From a virus: DNA of 26,754 nt. How positions within the stretch are numbered: the stretch's first letter is position 1; the number at the start of each line of letters is the position of its first letter. Below, one piece after another: positions 7,766 through 15,919 of this stretch. Under the pieces are notes generated by a model that was not told the origin of the DNA, did no database searches, and saw only the letters and a program-made list of their open reading frames with translations. The DNA lies in the IMG/VR virus record IMGVR_UViG_3300031886_000031, positions 1-26,754 of that record; one strand, 5' to 3'. The position numbers were made by a program, and so were the translations under genes.

Positions 7766-8959
7766 CTACGTAGCTAAACCGTTAGCCATAATTACACCGT
7801 GACAATTACTGCGATTCGCGGTTAGCGCGCCCCGCCATGTCATGCCCCAGTAGTAGTTATAACTCGTATGCTCACGGGGAGGCTTCCTCGCGATCATATC
7901 ATTATCCTGAATCGGACGTAGAGTCAGGTGGTTCGTGTTGAGAAAATAACAACGCTTCGACCAATCAACAGTCAAACCGTTACTTACCTTCGCACCAGTG
8001 ATACCATCTAGATCTTCGAACACCGGATCCCAGATAATGGGTATGCCTTGGAAGAACAAACCAGTGAATGTGCCGCCATCTTTAATTTCTAGCGAAGCAT
8101 CCATGTTCCAAGGAGATTGTGCCGTTCCCGGCTGTACAGCATAACGACTTAGTTTAGCATCAACAGCTGCTTCGTATGAAGTAATGAAGTCAGTACCTGC
8201 CAAAAGGAAGTTCGGGCTTCCGCCGTTCTTCTGACATTCACGCCACATCGTCTGCATAGGAGCAAGCAATTCATCACCAGGGTAACCATTACCATAAGAA
8301 GCACCAGTCGTTATATTAAGACCAGCACCCATATCGATTTGATTACGCCAGTAAGAGTTAGCAGCTCGATCGATACCGCCCATTGTGCCAGTGTGAGACA
8401 CGCAAGGAACGATAAAGTCAAGACCGTTGATAGCTTTGTTAGCTAGTGAAGTACCGCCACCTACGCCAATCGTACCATCGAGATGCAAAGACTGATCGAG
8501 GATCTTCTCGAAGCCCAGTCGAAGCACTTCCATAGCTTCATTGAATACGTTTGTTAGCTGTACGAGACCCGCAGCACTTGAATTGCGCGGGCTCTGTGAG
8601 TCACCAATAAGAATACCGTTACCAAGTAAGTAGTCTTCGGAGAACTGGAAACCGTCATGCGCCGAGTTCCAAGGATAATAAGCCTGTCTCACAGTATCAC
8701 GAGTGTTATAAGTAACTGCCGATGAAGTGTTTAGCGCTGAATCACCAAACCACTCAAAGTTGTTACCATAACCCGTACGAATCTGCTCGACGATATTTTC
8801 TTTACCGCCGCCCCAAGGCTTTTTCTTAGCCATTAGAGCTTTGAGCAGGGGACGTTCGGTCGCAACCTGGTCAATAGGTTTATTCTTCAAATAGTTCTGA
8901 AGAGCTACATATCCTAGCTGGGTAATATCATTGGCATGTAAAGCAGTTTGAGTTGCCAT
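7766..8959 (-). CDS. Major capsid protein
   Basis: 397 residues. Recognised by position (after portal and scaffold), size and sequence style. The N-terminal arm is followed by KENIVEQIRTGYGNNFEWFGDS (binding-loop region), a VLRLGFEKILDQSLHLDG spine helix, GLDFIVPCVSHTGTMGGIDRAANSYWRNQ, a SPNFLLAGTDFITSYEAAV segment and a C-terminal NTNHLTLRPIQDNDMIAR beta region. The GGIDR-x(4)-WRN and Y-W-TWRG patterns recur in HK97-fold capsid proteins of marine podovirus-like phages. A strong ribosome-binding site, GGAGGG, lies six bases before the ATG, fitting high expression. No separate decoration protein is evident immediately next to it. Confidence 0.87.
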   Translation of the reverse strand: MATQTALHANDITQLGYVALQNYLKNKPIDQVATERPLLKALMAKKKPWGGGKENIVEQIRTGYGNNFEWFGDSALNTSSAVTYNTRDTVRQAYYPWNSAHDGFQFSEDYLLGNGILIGDSQSPRNSSAAGLVQLTNVFNEAMEVLRLGFEKILDQSLHLDGTIGVGGGTSLANKAINGLDFIVPCVSHTGTMGGIDRAANSYWRNQIDMGAGLNITTGASYGNGYPGDELLAPMQTMWRECQKNGGSPNFLLAGTDFITSYEAAVDAKLSRYAVQPGTAQSPWNMDASLEIKDGGTFTGLFFQGIPIIWDPVFEDLDGITGAKVSNGLTVDWSKRCYFLNTNHLTLRPIQDNDMIARKPPREHTSYNYYWGMTWRGALTANRSNCHGVIMANGLAT

Positions 8960-9059
8960 TTATTTCCCTCCAAAAGGAATGTAATTATGTGGAACAGGGG
9001 TGACCACACGAAGGTCTATACGTGCTACTGGTGATGAATCCAGCTCTCATCTAATCCTG

Positions 9060-10181
9060 TTAGTTATGCATGGCATCCAAATGAGCCTGTAAAAATTCTG
9101 GTGTTACTTCTGCCTGAGTTAATTCAGCCGCATTAACTGTGCCACTGTTGCCTACACCCGGTGCTAGGGGCCGAGACCGTTTACTAGCTTGACCATTCGA
9201 GGTTCCGGCAACTGTCATTCCCCTCGAGATCATGTTGTACTGATTCTGCAAGACTGGCAACCACTGATCAGGTGGTACGTCAGAGTTTGCAAGTTTAGTA
9301 CCCATTTCTATCATTATATCCTTCTTCAAGCTATAGTCGGGATCTTTTTCAGTCAAATCTTGTTCCCAATGTTCTATGTTCTGAAAAGCAGTATTCTTTT
9401 GAACCTCAATTTGATGTGACTGCTGTTGATATTGATTTTGATATTCTTGAAAATTATTGCGAGCTTGGTTGACAGAGTTTTCTGAAACCCTTTGAGATGC
9501 TAATTTACTCGCCCACTCTTCACTCATTTCTAAATTTTCTACTGCATTAGACAGATCTTCAAAATCATTAAAGCTTGATTTCTCATTTGTAGTAGATTCT
9601 ACACCTAGTGTTTTAGCTACTTGGTCTGAGAATTTATCCAAGGCTTTTAAAGAGTTTACAGCTGTCGTATAATCACCAGAATTCAAACCTTTAAACATCT
9701 CTAAAGCCCAACCTAATTGCTGAGGGTTTGTCGTGCTTGTTTGGATAATATCAGCTATTTGGTTGTTTCCCTGCATTAATGACTGATATTCAGCCTCCAC
9801 AGATTTAGCTCTATCTATCCAGTGTTGGAACCTTTCCTGCGCTTTTGGTTTTAAACTCTCATAGACTTCTGCGTCCTCTGCATTTAAGTCTGATGCCTCT
9901 TGTAGTCCCTCGCTTGCTTGAAATTCTTCTTCTGGTTCTTCTGCAATATTATCCCCACTCCCCGTGTCTTGCTGTGCGTCCTGAGCTTCTTGGTAGGTGG
10001 GAGTTTTAACGTCTGATCCTGCGACGACTTCTGACTCTGGTTCGGCATCAACTCTCTCCTCTGAAGCTTCAACTGGCACGTCTTCTGCGACCGGATCATC
10101 TCTGTGTAAGTCATCTAATGCCTCCGACATCACATCAAAGGTTGATTGCTGTACCTCTTCAGCTTGCTGCGTCTCGGCCAT
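9060..10181 (-). CDS. Capsid scaffolding-like protein
   Basis: 373 residues directly between the portal and major capsid genes, the classical scaffold position. The first 130 residues are very acidic and low-complexity (EEVQQSTFDVMSEALDDLH, VPVEASEERVDAEPESEVV, EEPEEEFQASEG). The middle is helical and Gln/Asn-rich (NNFQEYQNQYQQQSHQIEVQ), likely coiled coil. The C-terminus has a small cluster of basic residues (SKRSRPLAPG) followed by a helix (TPEFLQAHLDAMHN) of the type that docks onto coat protein. There is no sequence signature of a protease fused to it. The start abuts the portal stop. The function rests on position and composition. Confidence 0.75.
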   Translation of the reverse strand: MAETQQAEEVQQSTFDVMSEALDDLHRDDPVAEDVPVEASEERVDAEPESEVVAGSDVKTPTYQEAQDAQQDTGSGDNIAEEPEEEFQASEGLQEASDLNAEDAEVYESLKPKAQERFQHWIDRAKSVEAEYQSLMQGNNQIADIIQTSTTNPQQLGWALEMFKGLNSGDYTTAVNSLKALDKFSDQVAKTLGVESTTNEKSSFNDFEDLSNAVENLEMSEEWASKLASQRVSENSVNQARNNFQEYQNQYQQQSHQIEVQKNTAFQNIEHWEQDLTEKDPDYSLKKDIMIEMGTKLANSDVPPDQWLPVLQNQYNMISRGMTVAGTSNGQASKRSRPLAPGVGNSGTVNAAELTQAEVTPEFLQAHLDAMHN

Positions 10182-12233
10182 TTACATTTCTCCCTGTGGT
10201 GGTCGATGTTGGTTTCTAGATCTCTGCATCACTCTATTATTAGGAGCGTTCATAACCTCGTTTGCGCCCTGTGGTGGTGGTGGTTGCTGCACTGCATTAG
10301 GCATACCTTGCTGTTGTCCTTGGCCCATAGACTGTTGCATCATCATGTTTTGCATCATGTGCTTTTGAATTTCTTCAGGCATTGGTGGCAAAAATTTAGC
10401 AATATCTATACGCTCATCAAAGCGCTTAAATGTTTCTTCTAATAATTGGACATAAGGGTTAAACTGATCTGGAACGCCAGATTGTCGCATCATTTGTACC
10501 ATTTGAATATTCTGCATTATAATCGGCATTAACTCTATCCAACGCATTCGCTCCTCGTTGGTGTTTGGCATACCAGTACTACCAGCTGCTATCTTGATAA
10601 AAACAGAATCATAAAGTTGCTGCTTATTAAGTATAGGCCAAAATGCTTGTGGACCAGCAATTTCTATTGCTCTCTGTGGTTCGATCTCTTGTAATAACAC
10701 TTCGGCAGAATACCAAGCTATATCTTTCAACCAATCTTCTGTTATATCAATCTTCTCTTGCATTCTAGACGCCATACCTTCCTGCTGTATATTGGCTTCT
10801 GTTGCTGTCTTTGCACGCATAATACCACCGCGTTGCGCATCGCCTAGACCGCTTATCCATTCCATATCGGTTCTGATTGGTGTGGTGTCATAGACTATTG
10901 GGTTCATAGGTGGAGTCTGCACGGGTTGGAAAACCTGATTAACACCTAAACCAGATGCGTTAATCATAGCAATCTCACCAATAGTTGCGTTACTAAAAAC
11001 TTCTATATCTTCCTCGTTCACACGAGACGCATCCGCTACATAGAATGGAGCTGATAACTTCCTATGCTCTGCTAATTGATCACGTACAGTATTGTACTCA
11101 TCTTGCAAACTCATCATTAACTCTGTCTCAGATACTGGCCATTCTTGCCCATCAATCCAGTTGAGACCAAGAACAAAGTATGGAAAGAATCGCTCGCCCA
11201 TCTTTGTTGGCACCATAGGTTCTCTACACCACTTGTCACTACCTTCGCACCAGGTATACACGGTTTGAGTTGTCTTATCCCAATACTCCCACACAGCAAT
11301 AGCTAAATTAACATCTTCTTCTCCACTGTAAGATGCGCTATCTTTGTTTAATCTATTTGCAATTCCCTCTGTCGTTCTGCGGTATATAGTATATTTTTCA
11401 ATATCTTTCTTAGTCAGTTGGAAACGCTCCATTACATCCGAAGGGGTCATCCAAGTAACATTAGCTATCCACCGCGCAGAATTATAATCTTGTAAAGAAT
11501 CAAGAGAAGTATCCATTCTAAAATCTTCAGGACGAACAAATCCTAGATTTAAACCCTCTTGCTGCATGACCTCAACCCTCTGTGATAAAGAGTTTATTGT
11601 CATTTTTATTTCTTCTACAAGTTCGTCTTTATCGCCATAGTATCCATCACCAGATTCTAGTTGACGTATGTCATCTTGTATTTTTGCTAAACTATCTTGC
11701 GCGTCATTAAACTCTCTACTGATCAGTGGATCCTTGTAGTAATCTCTCTGATACGTTACTTTCACTATACCAATCTTGCTGGTCATACAAGAACGCAAGA
11801 CTTGTTTTGCAATCTTTTTTAGCTTTGCCTTCGTTAGCGACTCATTAAGTATAATTTCCAAAGTGTTAGAGAATAGATCTGCCACTCTATATTGAGATCC
11901 CTGTGGGTCAACATTTAAACCAGGTCGTATCTTGATTTCAGGGTTCTTCGAATAAATGTGCGGCAACAAACCCTGCAGTGTAGCGTGGATAATGTTACCC
12001 TTAATCAATCTTTTGCTTTGGCTGAATAACTGTTCTGAACTCATACCCATTGTTCTATCATTCAACCGCCCAAGGGAATAACGCCGAGCAGACTCTATCT
12101 CTTTGTATCTAGCTTTCCATTTTTGATAAGAAAGCTCTACATTCTGTTGATACTTTCTAATTAACCCCTTCGCATCTGCAGGGATGCCCACGTTAGCATT
12201 TGGGTTAATATTATTTAAGCTTAAATCTTCCAT
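10182..12233 (-). CDS. Portal protein
   Basis: 683 residues. Lies between terminase and scaffold and has the features of podovirus-type portals. These are an N-terminal helical clip/wing region (KGLIRKYQQNVELSYQKWKARYKEIESARRYS), RPGLNVDPQG, a VRPEDFRMDTSLDSL segment, WEYWDKTTQTVYTW with a PYFVLGLNWIDG strand, and the long crown-forming helices after residue 440. The last 60 residues are a Met/Gln/Pro-rich tail (MMQNMMMQQSMGQGQQQG, QQPPPPQG), probably a disordered barrel end inside the capsid. It forms the dodecameric DNA channel and docks the terminase. It starts two bases after the terminase stop. Confidence 0.87.
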   Translation of the reverse strand: MEDLSLNNINPNANVGIPADAKGLIRKYQQNVELSYQKWKARYKEIESARRYSLGRLNDRTMGMSSEQLFSQSKRLIKGNIIHATLQGLLPHIYSKNPEIKIRPGLNVDPQGSQYRVADLFSNTLEIILNESLTKAKLKKIAKQVLRSCMTSKIGIVKVTYQRDYYKDPLISREFNDAQDSLAKIQDDIRQLESGDGYYGDKDELVEEIKMTINSLSQRVEVMQQEGLNLGFVRPEDFRMDTSLDSLQDYNSARWIANVTWMTPSDVMERFQLTKKDIEKYTIYRRTTEGIANRLNKDSASYSGEEDVNLAIAVWEYWDKTTQTVYTWCEGSDKWCREPMVPTKMGERFFPYFVLGLNWIDGQEWPVSETELMMSLQDEYNTVRDQLAEHRKLSAPFYVADASRVNEEDIEVFSNATIGEIAMINASGLGVNQVFQPVQTPPMNPIVYDTTPIRTDMEWISGLGDAQRGGIMRAKTATEANIQQEGMASRMQEKIDITEDWLKDIAWYSAEVLLQEIEPQRAIEIAGPQAFWPILNKQQLYDSVFIKIAAGSTGMPNTNEERMRWIELMPIIMQNIQMVQMMRQSGVPDQFNPYVQLLEETFKRFDERIDIAKFLPPMPEEIQKHMMQNMMMQQSMGQGQQQGMPNAVQQPPPPQGANEVMNAPNNRVMQRSRNQHRPPQGEM

Positions 12234-12235
12234 TG

Positions 12236-13663
12236 CTATATCTCATACAGTTCATCGAGTTGATCAAACCAATCCATTGTAAACTTAGCTGGCCCTGTTA
12301 CCTTAGGTTTAGGTTTTAGTTTCCTGGCTCTCTTCATCATTAGTCCGTATCTCGTTGCGTCAAAGAGGTGATCCTCCGCGCTCGTGTCAATATCTTCAAT
12401 CCTCTTAGGGTCAGCAGGTAAGGAAGGCACCGTGCGCAACCAGTGCTGACAAGTATTAAATACCTTGAGAGTCCCACTATTGAGTCTATCAACCATTTCT
12501 TGTAAACCCTGAACTCTAGATCCGGGGCCCTTCGAACTAGCCTCCCACATAATACCATAATCAGCAAATACGTCTGCAACACTCTTCTGACGACCGTCTC
12601 GCATAAATATCGCCGAGTCCGCCACATTATTTCTGAATCTAACGCGTTGCGCACGCTCATCTTGTTCAAGATCTAAAATCCCCCTTGCGATATCTTCTAT
12701 TGGTGTTTCACTTCCCTTGTTCGGTTTAGAGCTCCAATAACGCTCTCTGTAGATATAGATTATACCATCATAGTCTTGTGTGAACCAGACGCATCCAGCT
12801 GGGGATTTGTATCCATGGTCGTAAGATTTCCACCTTCGCCACTCTAGCGGAACATCAAAAGGTTCAACAACGTGTATAGATGGATCCCAAACGTTTTCGA
12901 AGAAAGCTCCCGGAGCTATGTTCCAGTCACCTTCTAACCAAGCCTTAACTAGCCATGGAGGTCCACTACCTTTTATCCTTTCAATATAACCAGGATCATT
13001 ATCCATGAGTGGTTTGTTGTCTTGAATCTTGGATGGTATGAATATTCTGTTCTTATCATCAACGTCGATGTATCGCTCTTTTACCCAACCATGTCCTGGC
13101 CCGCCTGGGTTAGCAGATGCCCTGAATAGAACCGGTACGCCGGCAGCCGAACGCATAGTAGCCCCGAGCAAATCTATAGGATCGGACGACGGCCAGTTGC
13201 CAAGTTCGTCAAAGCCTAGGAAAGTTACGGAAAAACCCTGCAGCTTCATAGCATCAGCGTCTTCATCAAGATGTTTTAGTTGTAGTACAGACCCGCTGGG
13301 AGAGACCCATTTTCGCTCCCCGACTTTCCATTCCCAACCTTCCTGTACGAAGACATACTGACCCAGCTTAACGAGTTCCCCCGTTTCTGGAAACGTTCTG
13401 CGGAACAGAAGACCTTGCGCCTCCCTTCCGTATTTCTCTGCATGCTTGCGAAACGCTAAAAGCATTCCAACACTTTTAGAACCTCCTCGCGCTCCGCCAA
13501 ACAGTATATGAGGATGCTCACTATTAACAAACTTCTTCTGTGGACCGTCGAGCGCCGTCCAGCGAGTCTTCCGCGTTTCCACGCGTCGTTGCATTTCTGA
13601 TAATAGTAGAGCACGTATCTCTTCCTTTGGCAAACCGTTTGACAACGCCATAGCAAGACTCAT
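12236..13663 (-). CDS. Terminase large subunit
   Basis: 475 residues; ATP-driven DNA packaging motor with a headful or cos nuclease. The N-terminal ATPase has Walker A GGARGGSKS (residues 56-64), Walker B FLGFDE (148-153, D152 and E153) and a SANPGG coupling motif (183-188). The C-terminal RNase H-like nuclease shows the three expected acidic residues: D282 in SYDHGY, D349 in NVADSAIF and D435 in DHLFDATRY. Length is normal and no domain is missing. Its ATG overlaps the stop of the upstream gene (ATGA) and it precedes the portal by two bases, the usual order. Confidence 0.95.
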   Translation of the reverse strand: MSLAMALSNGLPKEEIRALLLSEMQRRVETRKTRWTALDGPQKKFVNSEHPHILFGGARGGSKSVGMLLAFRKHAEKYGREAQGLLFRRTFPETGELVKLGQYVFVQEGWEWKVGERKWVSPSGSVLQLKHLDEDADAMKLQGFSVTFLGFDELGNWPSSDPIDLLGATMRSAAGVPVLFRASANPGGPGHGWVKERYIDVDDKNRIFIPSKIQDNKPLMDNDPGYIERIKGSGPPWLVKAWLEGDWNIAPGAFFENVWDPSIHVVEPFDVPLEWRRWKSYDHGYKSPAGCVWFTQDYDGIIYIYRERYWSSKPNKGSETPIEDIARGILDLEQDERAQRVRFRNNVADSAIFMRDGRQKSVADVFADYGIMWEASSKGPGSRVQGLQEMVDRLNSGTLKVFNTCQHWLRTVPSLPADPKRIEDIDTSAEDHLFDATRYGLMMKRARKLKPKPKVTGPAKFTMDWFDQLDELYEI

Positions 13664-14304
13664 GTGTCAGTAGTCTCCACCATCTCATATGAGGAAACGA
13701 ATCCAGTACCAATAGATCTATCCTGCGTCCAAATACCGTCTCCTAAGTCTGGCGCCGCGTATGCAGCTCTTGTCCATCTACTAGCTTGATAAATGACACG
13801 CATAATACCAGCATTAATATCTCTCGTGATATATGTAACAAACCAAGGGTTTAGTTCTGTAATAGTTAGCGGGGTTGTATGGGTAGCTGCGCTACCGGCC
13901 CATCCTCGACCACCGACCGCTGGTATAACAAACTCGTCATTACCACTCGCGCTGGTGTTCGATGGGTTGATAGAAGTATAATATATACCCTCAGAACCAA
14001 TCTGTATATAACCCGGCGCAGGCCAAGTTGTTAGGGATACAGGCGTGGCCTCAATGATCAGGTCTCCGGCACCTATCGTTGCCACCAATGTCGACGTTTT
14101 GTCGCCATTAAAGTAGCCACCATTAGATGCCCCAACCCGCACACCATGCCAAATAGGATCACCTGTACCTATAGATATTTCCGTTACTTCTGTAGTGGTT
14201 CCAGTAGTGCCCGCATTCATGTAGGCTAACAAATCTGAATAAGTATAAGAACCGTTAAGCGTCAGTATCCTCTGGATGCCTGTTATAAGGTTTGGCGTTG
14301 CCAT
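13660..14304 (-). CDS. Virion-like protein upstream of terminase, unknown
   Basis: 214 residues. Beta-rich with Thr/Gly/Ser-rich surface segments: TYSDLLAYMNAGTTGTTTEVTEISIG, PGYIQIGSEGIYYTSINPSN and VGGRGWAGSAATHTTPLTI. The PGYIQIGSEGIYYTS segment resembles motifs seen in phage structural proteins where a surface strand pair carries a GY-x-I-G-E-I-Y pattern. No catalytic motif is visible. It overlaps the terminase start by four bases. I infer a head or neck component but cannot name it. Confidence 0.7.
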   Translation of the reverse strand: MATPNLITGIQRILTLNGSYTYSDLLAYMNAGTTGTTTEVTEISIGTGDPIWHGVRVGASNGGYFNGDKTSTLVATIGAGDLIIEATPVSLTTWPAPGYIQIGSEGIYYTSINPSNTSASGNDEFVIPAVGGRGWAGSAATHTTPLTITELNPWFVTYITRDINAGIMRVIYQASRWTRAAYAAPDLGDGIWTQDRSIGTGFVSSYEMVETTDT

Positions 14305-14307
14305 TTT

Positions 14308-14466
14308 TTACGAATGAGCACCATATGATGCACCCTTCATTGCATTAGCAATACTCTTCTTTTTAGCCTTCTTCTTCATTGGTTTCCCAGTAGCGGCAGA
14401 TTCTTGTTTAGCCGCTTTCACACCTTCTGGTGTGTAATCAAAATGTTTCTTTCCTACAATTGGCAT
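14308..14466 (-). CDS. Small basic protein (52 aa)
   Basis: 52 residues. ATG at 14464-14466 is preceded by an optimal AGGAGG site six bases upstream; the frame ends three bases before the next gene starts. The protein starts MPIVGKKHFDYTPEGVKAAK, has a lysine cluster KPMKKKAKKKSIANAM (residues 28-43) and ends KGASYGAHS. The SIANAMKG segment resembles IASAMRGS at the end of the next upstream gene. Strongly basic, so DNA or RNA binding, or packaging inside the head, is plausible. I do not recognise a named family. Confidence 0.8.
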   Translation of the reverse strand: MPIVGKKHFDYTPEGVKAAKQESAATGKPMKKKAKKKSIANAMKGASYGAHS

Positions 14467-14475
14467 AACTACCTC

Positions 14476-14922
14476 CTAACTAGGACGACCTTGATATTTA
14501 TCATCAGTACTACCCCTCATGGCGCTAGCAATTCCCCTACCGCCCTTACCTTTACCACCAAACATCTGGCCTTTGCCACCACTCGGCCTATCTCCACCTA
14601 GAGTGCCAACGTGTGCGCCTCTGCCTTTAGGGGGTCCAGAATAACCTCCTCTACCGCCCGAGGGCGCAGAGTAATCTCCTCTATTGGTAGAGGGTCCACC
14701 TCGTGGCGGGTCAGCTATAACAGGTCTCTTGGGTTTGGGTGGGATCCCCGCCGCCCTTCTTGCTGCAGCAGCTGCTTTTTTAGCCGCCCATTCAGGAGAC
14801 GCATGCACTTTAGTTCTATGCGCTGCTCTTACCCTTTCTTGTTTAGCCGCCCATTCGGGAGATGCATGAACTCTTGCTCTATGCTCTGCCTGACGTGGTG
14901 TTAATCGTCTTGGTTTGGTCAT
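14476..14922 (-). CDS. Basic repeat protein rich in Arg, Gly and Ala
   Basis: 148 residues, strongly basic, with a well-placed AGGAGG site five bases before the ATG. Residues 19-27 and 40-48 are an exact repeat HASPEWAAK with a 21-residue period, in a helical Arg/Ala-rich region. Residues 80-110 hold a ten-residue period of RGDYS/RGGYS/RGAHV units in a Gly/Pro-rich, probably disordered region. The end (RGIASAMRGST) resembles the end of the 52-residue neighbour. Nucleic-acid binding or a head-packaged histone-like role is inferred from composition only. Confidence 0.72.
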   Translation of the reverse strand: MTKPRRLTPRQAEHRARVHASPEWAAKQERVRAAHRTKVHASPEWAAKKAAAAARRAAGIPPKPKRPVIADPPRGGPSTNRGDYSAPSGGRGGYSGPPKGRGAHVGTLGGDRPSGGKGQMFGGKGKGGRGIASAMRGSTDDKYQGRPS

Positions 14923-14923
14923 G

Positions 14924-15169
14924 CTATCCTCCTAAGCTGGGATATTTACGGTGTACCGCTTTCCTAATACCGCTAGGATTTGGTGCGTTATGAGCATAGC
15001 TTAACGCAGCTTTAGCTCTTTTTCTTGTGTTAATTGGATATGATCCTTTTGGAGCACCTCCAGATGGGCCTGCGAAGCTCTTAACCCCTGGGTATTTACC
15101 TGCGTTAGAACCACCGGGTTTCTTTCTGTCTGCGCTATAATCACGCTGTTTAGCTGGTCTAGTTATCAT
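14924..15169 (-). CDS. Small basic conserved phage protein
   Basis: 81 residues from the ATG that overlaps the upstream stop (ATGA at 15166-15169): MITRPAKQRDYSADRKK. An in-frame ATG 18 bases further upstream (15187) is possible but has no ribosome-binding site either, so coupling decides the start. The core APKGSYPINTRKRAKAALSYAH and HNAPNPSGIRKAVHRKYPSLG resembles small phage proteins in which a PDGSFPI-like strand is followed by a helix and a basic tail (DUF6582-like, by memory). Function unknown. Confidence 0.7.
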   Translation of the reverse strand: MITRPAKQRDYSADRKKPGGSNAGKYPGVKSFAGPSGGAPKGSYPINTRKRAKAALSYAHNAPNPSGIRKAVHRKYPSLGG

Positions 15170-15621
15170 GTCAATGCTATATAGCAATCAAGATCTGCGC
15201 CGCTTGCAGAATAAGCACTGATAATCTGAAGATCTTCTAATACTGGGGTTGCCACGGTGGTATCATCATCCGCTTCCATCATCGTTGATGCTGTGGTTAA
15301 CATGAAACTACCACTTGGTTCAACCTCTACCCAACAATTTGTAGCATTACCTCGTATGTTTATACTGACTGTGTTGGTATCATCCTTATTAGTGATACGC
15401 AAGTATTTAACGTTAGCCCGCACAAATTCACCAGCTGCAACTGCTCCACCGAAGTTAAACAAAGTTCTAACATTGCCAGAATCTATAGTTACAATACGCT
15501 GGTTAATTTCGTTAATAGAAGCTATAGACAGTGTATTTGTGGCCCCCATATTGGACCCATTCAACGTGATACTTTCTGTAGTTGTCACGGTCAGTGTAGC
15601 CGAACTAATTGTTGATGCCAT
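15166..15621 (-). CDS. Virion-associated beta protein
   Basis: 151 residues. Pattern SIASINEINQRIVTIDSGN, LFNFGGAVAAGEFVRANVKYLRITNKDDTNTVSINI and VEPSGSFMLT is one I recognise from small beta-sandwich virion proteins of marine phages, in which a vKYlRITNlDdtN core is conserved. It ends in a region consistent with a jelly-roll closing strand (DLQIISAYSASGADLDCYIALT). The start overlaps the DUF5681 gene by 17 bases and its stop overlaps the next start. Head decoration or fibre attachment is possible; position does not decide. Confidence 0.7.
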   Translation of the reverse strand: MASTISSATLTVTTTESITLNGSNMGATNTLSIASINEINQRIVTIDSGNVRTLFNFGGAVAAGEFVRANVKYLRITNKDDTNTVSINIRGNATNCWVEVEPSGSFMLTTASTMMEADDDTTVATPVLEDLQIISAYSASGADLDCYIALT

Positions 15622-15919
15622 CGTCTTCCCTCTCTATTCCTGTTTCAAAGTCTTTCATTAAGTCAACCAGTTCTTGATCGCTTAATCCCTTCACAGATTC
15701 ATTGACGTTTATATTCTGATCTAACGCCCGCATTGATGGAACACAACGTTCTACCAAGATTCTAGCTGCCTGAACATCCCCTTCCTTTGCAGCGTTAGCT
15801 AGTACCTCAATAACATCTGGCAGGTGGTCGCTAATCTGACTCCTTAACTGAGCCATCGTTTTTTGACTCTTTCGCGGTCTCCCTCTTGGGTTGCCCGATT
15901 GTCCTTGTTTCCACGGCAT
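15605..15919 (-). CDS. DUF5681 protein, putative terminase small subunit
   Basis: 104 residues starting MPWKQGQSGNPRGRPRKSQK, the signature W-K-x-G-Q-S-G-N-P-x-G-R-P of DUF5681 proteins, which are associated with phage packaging genes. A helical middle (VIEVLANAAKEGDVQAARILVERCVPSMRAL) and a C-terminal helix ending EREDDGINN follow. The ATG at 15917-15919 overlaps the upstream stop (TAATG) and has AGGAGG nine bases upstream. A TTG nine bases earlier directly abuts that site and is unlikely. Five genes separate it from the large subunit. The small-terminase role (DNA recognition for packaging) is inferred from the family. Confidence 0.75.
   Translation of the reverse strand: MPWKQGQSGNPRGRPRKSQKTMAQLRSQISDHLPDVIEVLANAAKEGDVQAARILVERCVPSMRALDQNINVNESVKGLSDQELVDLMKDFETGIEREDDGINN

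Noticed and set aside
8960-9059. 21-residue frame between scaffold and capsid
   Set aside because: ATG AGA GCT start on the minus strand with no ribosome-binding site and no coupling; too short to support.
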